Below, in pieces: positions 1-6,898 of a DNA stretch of 64,000 bases. Where the stretch lies: positions 1-64,000 of the forward strand of contig NZ_BPLU01000023.1 in assembly GCF_019656315.1 (NCBI RefSeq), read 5' to 3'. A program made the position numbers and the translations under genes. The notes below the pieces were generated by a model. That model saw only the letters and a program-made list of their open reading frames with translations, did no database searches and was not told where the DNA came from. The stretch comes from Flavobacterium sp. UMI-01 (lineage in GTDB: Bacteria > Bacteroidota > Bacteroidia > Flavobacteriales > Flavobacteriaceae). How positions within the stretch are numbered: position 1 is the first letter of the stretch; the number at the start of each line of letters is the position of its first letter.

Positions 1-93
1 TAGAGCGCAATTTAGAGGTGTTAGAAAAATTGATTTTTTCCTGTTTAGATTATCCAATCTTTTTGCCTAATCCCCAACTTTTGAACTTGATCC
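1..93 (+). mobile_element. Right end of an insertion sequence (transposase 3' end), cut by window edge
   Basis: Bases 2-70 read in frame as the last 22 residues of a transposase (RAQFRGVRKIDFFLFRLSNL then FA and a stop at 68-70). From memory this tail matches ISAon1/ISL3-type transposases of Bacteroidota. The 23 bases after the stop end in GATCC at 89-93; read from outside they begin GGATCAAGTTC, as expected for an IS terminal repeat. The same 93 bases recur at 163-255. The body of the element lies before base 1, so it cannot be said whether this copy is intact. The family name is recognition, not a search result. Confidence 0.7.
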
Positions 94-100
94 ACTAAAC

Positions 101-232
101 TACTTTGATAATAGAAGTACAAATGCTTCAGCGGAGTCTTTCAATGCAAAAATTAAAGCTTTTAGAGCGCAATTTAGAGGTGTTAGAAAAATTGATTTTT
201 TCCTGTTTAGATTATCCAATCTTTTTGCCTAA
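101..232 (+). pseudogene. Truncated second copy of the same transposase C-terminus
   Basis: An open frame gives 43 residues (starting YFDNRSTNASAESFNAKIKA) and stops at 230-232. Its second half is identical to the tail at 2-70. There is no start codon and nothing upstream but the end of the other copy, so this is a 5'-truncated remnant. It begins immediately after the presumed IS end at 93. The likely explanation is one copy inserted into another; a tandem duplication is the alternative. Confidence 0.7.
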
Positions 233-447
233 TCCCCAACTTTTGAACTTGATCCCTTAATATACTAGACCAAAAACAAAAATAAGGAATACGATTAAAA
301 TCAAAAAAGCCATTCACAATTAAGTGAAAAGCTTTTCATTGGTCTAACTACTAAACCAGGATCAGTTAACTAGACTGATCACAACACAACTAATTTTAAA
401 TGCTTTCTTGAGAACAGTCCTTTAAGGACTAAGAATTCTCAATTTCG

Positions 448-521
448 CGGTCTGGACGGGACTCGAACCCGCGACCCCATGCGTGACAGGCATGTATTCT
501 AACCAACTGAACTACCAAACC
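448..521 (-). tRNA. tRNA-Asp (GTC), second in the transcript
   Basis: The minus strand folds as a 74-nt cloverleaf. The acceptor stem is GGTTTGG/CCAGACC with one G-T wobble, the T arm contains GGGTTCGAGTCCC, and the anticodon GTC lies at 485-487. CCA is not encoded. It is identical over its length to the copy at 718-791. No promoter of the TAnnTTTG type is seen directly upstream, so it is probably transcribed with the other copy. Confidence 0.95.
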
Positions 522-680
522 AGAAATGTAATAGAGTTAATTAATAACTCAATATACACCATTATTTATTAGTTTAAAAATAATCTTTAAAAAAGAACAT
601 TTCTACTCTGAAATTAAATTCAGCACCAGTCAACCAAACTGATTATAACGCGCATTTCATTTGAAAAGCTATATGGAAAA

Positions 681-709
681 AAAAGCCTTTCATTACTGAA
701 AGGCTTTCC
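681..709 (-). terminator. Hairpin after the upstream tRNA-Asp
   Basis: On the minus strand GGGAAAGCCTTTC, a short loop and GAAAGGCTTTTTTTT form a stem followed by a T tract, 9 bases past the 3' end of the tRNA at 718-791. If it fully terminates, the second tRNA-Asp needs its own promoter; it may act partially or as a processing site. Confidence 0.6.
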
Positions 710-717
710 CAATTTCG

Positions 718-791
718 CGGTCTGGACGGGACTCGAACCCGCGACCCCATGCGTGACAGGCATGTATTCTAACCAACTGAACTACCAAACC
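718..791 (-). tRNA. tRNA-Asp (GTC), first in the transcript
   Basis: A 74-nt cloverleaf on the minus strand identical to the tRNA at 448-521, with anticodon GTC at 755-757. CCA is not encoded. A complete Bacteroidota-type promoter lies 20-49 bases upstream (811-840). Confidence 0.95.
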
Positions 792-810
792 TACTGCGTT
801 ATTGCGGTGG

Positions 811-840
811 CAAAGATACAATAGATTTCTGTTTTTGCAA
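811..840 (-). promoter_or_regulatory. Promoter of the tRNA-Asp genes
   Basis: On the minus strand TTG (838-840), a 19-bp spacer and TATCTTTG (811-818) match the Bacteroidota sigma consensus TTG-N19..21-TAnnTTTG. The predicted start is a few bases before the mature tRNA end at 791. Confidence 0.75.
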
Positions 841-878
841 GCATTTTTACAAAATATTTTTAAAAAAACACCCTCAAA

Positions 879-1805
879 CTACCCAAACTTTTGTTTTTCA
901 ACTAGATAAGTTAACAATATTTTTTCAAAATCTTCTCCTACATCCACAGGAACATAACGAATACGGTTCTGTGCACAGGCCAACTCCAATCGCTTAAAAT
1001 AACTTTGCATGCTTTTTTCATACGCTTCTTTTACATTTTCCGAAAAAAGCGCCACTTCTTCTCCTGTTTCCACATCAACAAATTTTCGAGGCGTCGTATC
1101 AAAACTAAAATCGTATTCCGTTTTACGATCAATAACGTGAAACAAAACTACCTTATGCTTATTGTGACGCAAATGTTGTAAAGCGTCTAACAACTTAGCT
1201 TCTTCTTCCAATTGAAACATATCGGTAAAAAGGACAATCATTGACCTACGGTGAATTTTTTCGGCTATTTGATGTAAAAAAGAAACAGTATTGGTCGTTA
1301 CTTCCTTTTTACGAAACTTCAAAATAGTTTCTAATTGATTCAAAAGCATCCTATGATGACGCTCACTCCCCTTTTCAGGTGCATAGTACTCATACGTTTC
1401 CGAAAACAAACTTAACCCTACCGCATCACGTTGTTTTTTCAACAAATGCATCAATACTGCTGTTGCCAAAACTGAAAATCCTACTTTATTTTCATAAAAA
1501 TTTTGATCTGAATGCAATTGAGGATAATGCATTGAAGACGAATTATCAATAATGATATGGCATCGCAGATTAGTTTCTTCCTCAAAACGCTTAGTGTACA
1601 AACGATCTGTTTTTGCAAAAAGCTTCCAGTCAATATGGCGCGTACTTTCACCCGCATTATACAATTTATGCTCTGCAAATTCAGCCGAAAAACCGTGAAA
1701 CGGACTTTGATGCATTCCAGAGATAAAACCTTCTACTATTTGATTAGCTAAAAGTTCCAAATGCTGAAAACGGGCAATCTTTTCTAATTGGGTTTCAATC
1801 TTCAT
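879..1805 (-). CDS. DUF58 domain protein (von Willebrand A-like)
   Basis: A 308-residue soluble protein of the DUF58 family. The N-terminal part carries the family signature around residues 42-72 (AEFAEHKLYN, then GESTRHIDWK). A vWA-like fold follows, with an intact metal-site motif DNSSS at 87-91. In Bacteroidota such proteins usually sit with MoxR ATPases and vWA/BatD proteins, but here none is adjacent: the gene stands alone downstream of trxA. The function is unproven; a role in MoxR-linked folding or envelope stress is inference from family context. The start is the only ATG preceding the conserved region. Confidence 0.85.
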   Translation of the reverse strand: MKIETQLEKIARFQHLELLANQIVEGFISGMHQSPFHGFSAEFAEHKLYNAGESTRHIDWKLFAKTDRLYTKRFEEETNLRCHIIIDNSSSMHYPQLHSDQNFYENKVGFSVLATAVLMHLLKKQRDAVGLSLFSETYEYYAPEKGSERHHRMLLNQLETILKFRKKEVTTNTVSFLHQIAEKIHRRSMIVLFTDMFQLEEEAKLLDALQHLRHNKHKVVLFHVIDRKTEYDFSFDTTPRKFVDVETGEEVALFSENVKEAYEKSMQSYFKRLELACAQNRIRYVPVDVGEDFEKILLTYLVEKQKFG

Positions 1806-2023
1806 CTCTCAAATATATAAAAAAATAACTTTTAATACCATTAGTAAAAGCATCATCGGCGAGACTCATAATAAACGGTATTAACCATTAAACAATCTAT
1901 ATTTTTAGCATATAAGCCATATACGATTAACTAAGAATTGTGCTTAAAAGGTTTTTTAAGTTTATATAAGTTTTTCAAACTTTTCTTTTTTGGATCAGGA
2001 AACACTACGCAAAAAATAAGCAC

Positions 2024-2055
2024 AAAAAAAGGCTTGACTAACGTCAAACCTTTTT
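2024..2055 (-). terminator. Terminator of trxA
   Basis: On the minus strand AAAAAGGTTTGAC, loop GTTA, GTCAAGCCTTTTTTT: a strong stem with a T tract, 22 bases after the trxA stop. Confidence 0.85.
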
Positions 2056-2077
2056 CATATAAATTATAATCTTACGA

Positions 2078-2395
2078 TTACAACAAAGCGTCTAAACTAT
2101 CTGCATAAGTTTGCTTAGGAGCTACTCCTACTTGTTTTCCAACTACTTCTCCATTATGAAAAACCAATACTGTTGGAATGTTTCTTACGCCATATTTGGC
2201 AGCAAATTCTTGATTAGCATCAACATCTACTTTACCCACAACTACTTTTCCTTCGTAATCATTACTTAACTCCTCTATGATAGGACCAACCATTCTACAT
2301 GGTCCACACCAAGCTGCCCAAAAATCTACTAAAACTGGTTTATCTGACTTCAAAACTACTTCGTCAAAAGTAGCATCTGTTATTGTTAATGCCAT
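2078..2395 (-). CDS. trxA: Thioredoxin
   Basis: A classical 105-residue cytoplasmic thioredoxin. The redox motif WCGPCR has cysteines at 30 and 33, the buried Asp and cis-proline region (NIPT, Pro74) are present, and there is no signal peptide. It reduces disulfides in ribonucleotide reductase, methionine sulfoxide reductase and similar partners, itself being reduced by thioredoxin reductase. It appears to be a single-gene transcript with its own terminator and a candidate -7 element at 2469-2476. Confidence 0.97.
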   Translation of the reverse strand: MALTITDATFDEVVLKSDKPVLVDFWAAWCGPCRMVGPIIEELSNDYEGKVVVGKVDVDANQEFAAKYGVRNIPTVLVFHNGEVVGKQVGVAPKQTYADSLDALL

Positions 2396-2468
2396 ATTGT
2401 TTATCTTTTAAAGTTATCCCTGCACTTCTTTCAGGGCAAATATTTGAATGAATTAATTAACTCGATTA

Positions 2469-2476
2469 CAAATTTA
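2469..2476 (-). promoter_or_regulatory. Candidate -7 element for trxA
   Basis: The minus strand reads TAAATTTG, matching TAnnTTTG. No clear TTG is seen at the expected -33 position. It lies 74 bases upstream of the trxA start. Confidence 0.4.
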
Positions 2477-2592
2477 GAAATTTAAAATAAACCTACCACT
2501 ATTGTTAAATTAGATTTAACTATTTAAGTATTGATAATTATTATTTAGAAAACTTTTACTTGCGCCAAAACATGGCATTTGTATTGAAGAAA

Positions 2593-3300
2593 TTACATCT
2601 TTACATAAAAATCCTTGGTCATACTCACATACTCTTCCGTATAATGATGTCGCGAAATTTCAATAACCAATTCGTCCACAATAACATTCTCAACCTCATG
2701 TCTTGAAAAAGCAAGCAAACTTCTTTTAACCAAGGAGCTGGGCGTGCCTTTGACACGAGTTATTTTTATAGGATACAATTCGGCATTTTTAGCTAAACTC
2801 ACAAATCGCTCTTCTTCGCTAAACGGAATAATAACCGCAAAAAGGCCCTTTTCGGACAACAACAAGTCAGCTGCTTCGACCAATTCTTCAAAAGGCAACG
2901 CATCCTGAAAGCGAGCTAAATCCCTTTTCGAATCATTAGATTTATAATCTTCACTATAAAAAGGTGGATTAGAAACAATCAAATCATACTCATCCTCAGG
3001 CTCACCCATAAATTCATCCAAACCTGCGTGATAACAAAACAATCGGTCACCCCAAGGAGAATTTTCAAAATTATCAACTGCTTGTTCGTATGCCGCCTCG
3101 TCAATTTCTAAAGCATCAATTTGTTCCGCAGTTGAACGCTGAGCCAACATTAAAGCAATAAGCCCTGTCCCTGCACCAATATCCAAAATAGTAAAAGGAT
3201 GATGATGTAAAGGAGCCCAAGCACCCAACAAAACACCATCGGTACCAACTTTCATAGCGGTTTTATCTTGTGCAACAGCAAATTGTTTAAATTGAAACAA
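2593..3300 (-). CDS. trmN6: tRNA1(Val) A37 N6-methyltransferase family protein
   Basis: A 235-residue class I SAM-dependent methyltransferase. The SAM loop is GAGTG at 42-46 within ILDIGAGTGLIAL, and the amino-methyltransferase motif NPPF is at 111-114. The N-terminal FRFKQF-type start and the length fit the YfiC/TrmN6 family, which methylates N6 of A37 in tRNA1(Val). HemK-type methyltransferases share NPPY/F but carry a different N-terminal domain. The tRNA target is inferred from family. Confidence 0.85.
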   Translation of the reverse strand: MFQFKQFAVAQDKTAMKVGTDGVLLGAWAPLHHHPFTILDIGAGTGLIALMLAQRSTAEQIDALEIDEAAYEQAVDNFENSPWGDRLFCYHAGLDEFMGEPEDEYDLIVSNPPFYSEDYKSNDSKRDLARFQDALPFEELVEAADLLLSEKGLFAVIIPFSEEERFVSLAKNAELYPIKITRVKGTPSSLVKRSLLAFSRHEVENVIVDELVIEISRHHYTEEYVSMTKDFYVKM

Positions 3301-3380
3301 AAGAATCTTAGATTTAGATTAAGGATTTTAGACTTAAGATTTCATATAACCGATTAAACAAATAACCAATTAACCTTCTA

Positions 3381-3905
3381 CTAAAGATACATCTCCACTA
3401 GTCCTTCAGGCAAGTTCATGATGATTTTTTTATTCTCACGATCTACTTTCACCAAAAACTGGTCAATCATTGGCACCAATATTTCCACGTTACCATTGAG
3501 CACTTCAAATAAAGGCTGGGCAGAAGTGTCGTTCACTGACTGAATAACACCAAAAACACCTAAACGTTGGTCTTCAATTTCGAAGCCAACTACTTCGTGA
3601 AAGTAAAATTTATTACCACTAAGTTTGGGTAACATACTAAGAGGCAGATACACCCCACAACCAAGAAGCACATCGGCATCTTGCTCATTATTCACTTCCT
3701 CAAAACGAACACGTAAAAAATCGTTTTTGTGAAGAGAAGCATTTTCAATAAAAAAAGGAATCAAGTGTTTGTCAGATTCGACAAACACTGATTCCAAGTT
3801 TTCGTATAACTCAGGTTCATCTGTATCCAAATAGACCAAGACTTCCCCTTTGAAACTAAATTTTTTAGCGATTTTACCTAAATAGAAACAATCTTCTTTA
3901 CGCAT
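3381..3905 (-). CDS. rimM: Ribosome maturation factor RimM
   Basis: A 174-residue RimM, needed for maturation of the 30S head, where it binds S19. An N-terminal RimM barrel (from YLGKIAKKFSFKGEV) is followed by a PRC-barrel (about 95-170). The frame is open upstream to 4055, but that stretch lies over the end of rpsP and is a low-complexity Leu/Lys run. The start at 3905 (MRKEDC) sits 13 bases after the rpsP stop and begins exactly where RimM homology begins. It is cotranscribed with rpsP, the usual pairing. Confidence 0.95.
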   Translation of the reverse strand: MRKEDCFYLGKIAKKFSFKGEVLVYLDTDEPELYENLESVFVESDKHLIPFFIENASLHKNDFLRVRFEEVNNEQDADVLLGCGVYLPLSMLPKLSGNKFYFHEVVGFEIEDQRLGVFGVIQSVNDTSAQPLFEVLNGNVEILVPMIDQFLVKVDRENKKIIMNLPEGLVEMYL

Positions 3906-3918
3906 TATCGCAGTTGAA

Positions 3919-4473
3919 TTAAGCTTGAGTTTCTTCGTTAGATTCTTCTGCAGCTGGAGCTTCTTCAGCTTCAACTTCAGCAACTTCTTCTGCAGGTGCA
4001 GCAGCAGCAATAGCATCAGCCTCTGCTTGAGCAGCTGCAGCGATACGTTTTGCATTAACTTCTTGCTCTGCTTTTAATGCTTTAGCTTTAGCTTCAGCTT
4101 GCGCCTTAGATAAACCTTGTTTTTTAGCATCAACAGCTCCTGTTTTAGCTTCTAACCAAGTAGCAAATTTTGCATCTGCTTGTTCTTGAGTTAAGGCACC
4201 TTTACGAACTCCTCCATCTAGGTGGTGTTTCAATAAAGCCCCTTTGTAAGAAAGGATTGCTCTAGCAGTATCAGTAGGTTGAGCACCATTGTGCAACCAT
4301 TTTACTGCGCTATCAACATTTAAATCGATAGTTGCTGGGTTAGTGTTTGGATTGTAAGTACCGATTTTCTCTAAGTATTTACCATCTCTTTTTGAGCGTG
4401 CATCTGCAGCTACTACCCAGTAAAAAGGTTTTCCTTTTTTACCGTGTCTTTGTAATCTAATTTTTACTGACAT
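3919..4473 (-). CDS. rpsP: 30S ribosomal protein S16 with long C-terminal tail
   Basis: Residues 1 to about 85 are a normal S16 (VKIRLQRHGKKGKPFYWVVA, and KYLEKIGTYNP). The remaining ~100 residues form a charged Ala/Glu/Lys tail that turns almost wholly Ala/Glu near the end. S16 in E. coli is 82 residues; extended tails are common in Flavobacteriia. The tail is probably flexible and its role is unknown. It is the first gene of the rpsP-rimM pair, with a candidate -7 element at 4523-4530. Confidence 0.97.
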   Translation of the reverse strand: MSVKIRLQRHGKKGKPFYWVVAADARSKRDGKYLEKIGTYNPNTNPATIDLNVDSAVKWLHNGAQPTDTARAILSYKGALLKHHLDGGVRKGALTQEQADAKFATWLEAKTGAVDAKKQGLSKAQAEAKAKALKAEQEVNAKRIAAAAQAEADAIAAAAPAEEVAEVEAEEAPAAEESNEETQA

Positions 4474-4522
4474 AATCTTATGATTAAATTTTGAGGTACT
4501 CGACCTCTGTTAATTAAGGGCG

Positions 4523-4530
4523 CAAAGATA
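4523..4530 (-). promoter_or_regulatory. Candidate -7 element for rpsP-rimM
   Basis: The minus strand reads TATCTTTG, 50 bases upstream of the rpsP start. The -33 TTG is not evident. Confidence 0.5.
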
Positions 4531-4651
4531 TACTTTTTATTTTAAAAAAACTAACGATTTTTTTACGAACATGATACCATACATTTTTCAGCTATGATGC
4601 TATTTTATACCTTTAATATCCTATTTTTGTTAGTTCAAAAGCTTATTTTTT

Positions 4652-5122
4652 ATGAAAAAATATTTCTTGTACAGCCTCTTTCTTTGTTTTATCCTTTCCT
4701 GTGAGGAAAACGTAAAATTCAATAACCCCTCATTTCAAGGAGTGAAAGACAATGTGTTTTGGAGGGCCGTTACTGCCACAGCAACTATTAGCTCTGGGGG
4801 TGTTCTTACCATAAATGCCTATACACGAAATGAACAAGCCGTCTTAAAAACAAGTAGCGCCAGTGTCAACACCTACACACTAGGAACCAACAACATTAAC
4901 ACAGCTACTTTCATCACAACTGAGCCTACCGAAATTATCACTTTTGCAACAAGCACCGGAAAAGGTGATGGACAAATATCCATTACGGAATACGACACCA
5001 CAAACAAAACCATTTCAGGAACTTTCCGTTTTAACGCAATCAATACCGCCATCAATCCCACTACTGGTACAACTTTGAATTTTCAAGAAGGTGTTTTTTA
5101 CAAAATACCAATTACTCCTTAA
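4652..5122 (+). CDS. Small lipoprotein, DUF6252-like
   Basis: A 156-residue exported lipoprotein. A hydrophobic signal of about 16 residues ends in the lipobox ILSC (Cys17) followed by EE, a context compatible with surface or outer-membrane sorting in Bacteroidota. The mature part is Thr-rich and predicted beta: FQGVKDNVFWRA, ISITEYD, ISGTFRFNA, and a terminal FQEGVFYKIP. That pattern resembles the DUF6252 family, which has no known function. It stands alone between rpsP and the RRM gene. The family call is by eye. Confidence 0.7.
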   Translation: MKKYFLYSLFLCFILSCEENVKFNNPSFQGVKDNVFWRAVTATATISSGGVLTINAYTRNEQAVLKTSSASVNTYTLGTNNINTATFITTEPTEIITFATSTGKGDGQISITEYDTTNKTISGTFRFNAINTAINPTTGTTLNFQEGVFYKIPITP

Positions 5123-5230
5123 ATGTTACTAATGAATTAACTCACTGTAAATTCATTAGTCAATCCATCAATTAATTAAAAATATTTAATTAAATAAGCT
5201 TATTTATAGTAGATTAGAAAATAATTAGAC

Positions 5231-5238
5231 TACATTTG
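5231..5238 (+). promoter_or_regulatory. Candidate -7 element for the RRM gene
   Basis: TACATTTG matches TAnnTTTG, 24 bases before the start codon at 5263. No clear -33 TTG is seen. Confidence 0.5.
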
Positions 5239-5262
5239 CTTCAATTATAATAAATAGTATAT

Positions 5263-5604
5263 ATGAATATTTTTGTTGGAAGCCTTCCATTCAGTATTGA
5301 GGAAGCAGATTTAAGAGAGTCTTTCGAGGCTTATGGAGCAGTAGATTCAGTTAAAATTATCACAGATAAATTTACTGGAAGAAGCAAAGGTTTTGGTTTT
5401 GTTGAAATGCCAAGCGATGCTGATGCTCAAAAAGCAATTGACGAATTGAACGGAGCTACTGTTCAAGGACGTACTATTGTTGTTAACAAATCTGAGCCAA
5501 AACCAGAAGGCGAAAGAAGAAGCTACAATAACAACCGTAGTGGAAGTTATGGTGGTGGAAACCGTGGTGGAAATGACCGTGGTGGAAACAGAGGAGGATA
5601 TTAA
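5263..5604 (+). CDS. RRM RNA-binding protein with Gly/Arg-rich tail
   Basis: A 113-residue protein with a single RNA recognition motif at 1-80: RNP2 IFVGSL at 3-8 and RNP1 KGFGFVEM at 42-49, with the aromatic residues needed for RNA stacking. A Gly/Arg/Asn-rich tail follows, with GGNRGG-type repeats from about residue 90. Such small RRM proteins are abundant post-transcriptional regulators in Bacteroidota, many of which lack Hfq. It is monocistronic, with its own -7 element and a strong terminator. The RNA targets cannot be told from sequence. Confidence 0.93.
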   Translation: MNIFVGSLPFSIEEADLRESFEAYGAVDSVKIITDKFTGRSKGFGFVEMPSDADAQKAIDELNGATVQGRTIVVNKSEPKPEGERRSYNNNRSGSYGGGNRGGNDRGGNRGGY

Positions 5605-5625
5605 TATTTTTTTCTACAATATAAC

Positions 5626-5664
5626 AAAAAGGGTGTCAATTTACGTTGACACCCTTTTTTTTGA
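5626..5664 (+). terminator. Terminator of the RRM gene
   Basis: AAAAAGGGTGTCAA, a short loop and TTGACACCCTTTTTTTT: a near-perfect stem with a T tract 22 bases after the stop. It can also work for the opposite strand. Confidence 0.9.
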
Positions 5665-5750
5665 TTTATACCGACCTTTCGTTAGGAACAATACAAATTC
5701 CCGCAAGTGATAGTTATTATGAAATAGTGAAAAGAGAGTTATTTTCATAA

Positions 5751-5783
5751 AAAAACTGCCAACCTTATGATTGACAGCTTTTC
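5751..5783 (-). terminator. Terminator of the leu operon
   Basis: On the minus strand AAAAGCTGTCAA, loop, TTGGCAGTTTTTT, 22 bases past the leuB stop. It has one bulge and one G-T pair. Confidence 0.8.
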
Positions 5784-5804
5784 GAATTATTATATAGTAA
5801 CAGA

Positions 5805-6860
5805 TTAGATGTTAGCAGCTAACCAGTCACCAACTTCTTTAGTACCGTAAGCTTTACCTCCATTTGCCAAATCTTCAGTCACAACACCTGCTTCTAAAGC
5901 TTTGTTTACAGCATCTCTCATTGCTTTACCTTCTTCCATCAATCCGAAGTTTTCAAACATCATAGCAGCCGATAAAACAGTTGCCATTGGGTTAGCAATG
6001 TTCAAACCAGTTGCTTGTGGATAAGAACCGTGAATAGGCTCAAACAAAGATACTTTAGCACCCATAGAGGCAGATGGCATTAATCCCATAGAACCGGAAA
6101 TCACAGAAGCTTCATCTGTTAAGATATCTCCAAATAAGTTCTCAGTAATTAATACATCATAAGAGTTTGGCCATTGTACCAAACGCATTGCAACCGCATC
6201 CACGAATTCGTAACTTACTTCAACTTCTGGATACTCTTTTTCCATAGCTTGTACTGTTTCTCTCCACAAACGTGAAGTTTCTAATACATTTGCTTTGTCA
6301 ACACAACATAATTTTTTACGACGTGTCATCGCTAATTCAAATCCTTTTTTAGCCAAACGTTGTACCTCAGCTCTAGTATAAACACAGTTATCAAAAGCAG
6401 TATCTCCACCGTCTCTTCTTCCTTTTTCACCAAAGTAAATCCCTCCTGTTAACTCTCTTAAGAACACTAAATCAGTTCCTTCGATACGCTCTCTTTTTAA
6501 TGGAGATTTGTCCAATAAAGAAGGGAAAGTAAATGTAGGACGAACGTTTGCAAACAATCCTAATTTTTTACGCATCTTCAATAATCCTTGCTCGGGACGA
6601 ACAGGTGCTGAAGGGTCATTATCGTATTTTGGGTGACCAATAGCTCCAAAAAGTACTGCATCCGCGTTCTCACACACTTCATGTGTTGCATCAGGATAAG
6701 GTTCTCCTACCGCATCGATTGCTGCAGCACCAGTCAAAGCTGGTTTCCAAGTAATTTCATGTCCAAATTTTTGAGCAACTGCATCTGATACTTTAACTGC
6801 TTGATCAATTACTTCTGGTCCGATTCCGTCCCCTGCTAAAAGTGCAATATTTAATTTCAT
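5805..6860 (-). CDS. leuB: 3-isopropylmalate dehydrogenase
   Basis: A 351-residue NAD-dependent beta-decarboxylating dehydrogenase. It has the N-terminal AGDGIGPEV, the substrate-binding ERIEG/RELTGGIYFG region, and GSYPQATGLNIANPMA with FEPIHGS near 275-295. It oxidises and decarboxylates 3-isopropylmalate; enzymes of this type can also process 3-methylmalate in the citramalate route to isoleucine. It is the last gene of the operon, 38 bases after the synthase gene and before a terminator. Confidence 0.96.
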   Translation of the reverse strand: MKLNIALLAGDGIGPEVIDQAVKVSDAVAQKFGHEITWKPALTGAAAIDAVGEPYPDATHEVCENADAVLFGAIGHPKYDNDPSAPVRPEQGLLKMRKKLGLFANVRPTFTFPSLLDKSPLKRERIEGTDLVFLRELTGGIYFGEKGRRDGGDTAFDNCVYTRAEVQRLAKKGFELAMTRRKKLCCVDKANVLETSRLWRETVQAMEKEYPEVEVSYEFVDAVAMRLVQWPNSYDVLITENLFGDILTDEASVISGSMGLMPSASMGAKVSLFEPIHGSYPQATGLNIANPMATVLSAAMMFENFGLMEEGKAMRDAVNKALEAGVVTEDLANGGKAYGTKEVGDWLAANI

Positions 6861-6898
6861 TACTTTATTTTTATATTATTTAATTTGTTCTCTATTAT

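Larger units (their letters stand above)
1..255. repeat. 93-bp perfect direct repeat (1-93 and 163-255)
   Basis: The two copies are identical over 93 bases at an offset of 162. Both end in GATCC. They are the right ends of two copies of the same insertion sequence. Copy 1 may extend further left than the window shows. Confidence 0.9.

Noticed and set aside
3906..4055. Upstream extension of the rimM frame (50 residues)
   Set aside because: It overlaps rpsP and is a Leu/Lys run from an alternate frame of the Ala/Glu tail; RimM homology begins at 3905.
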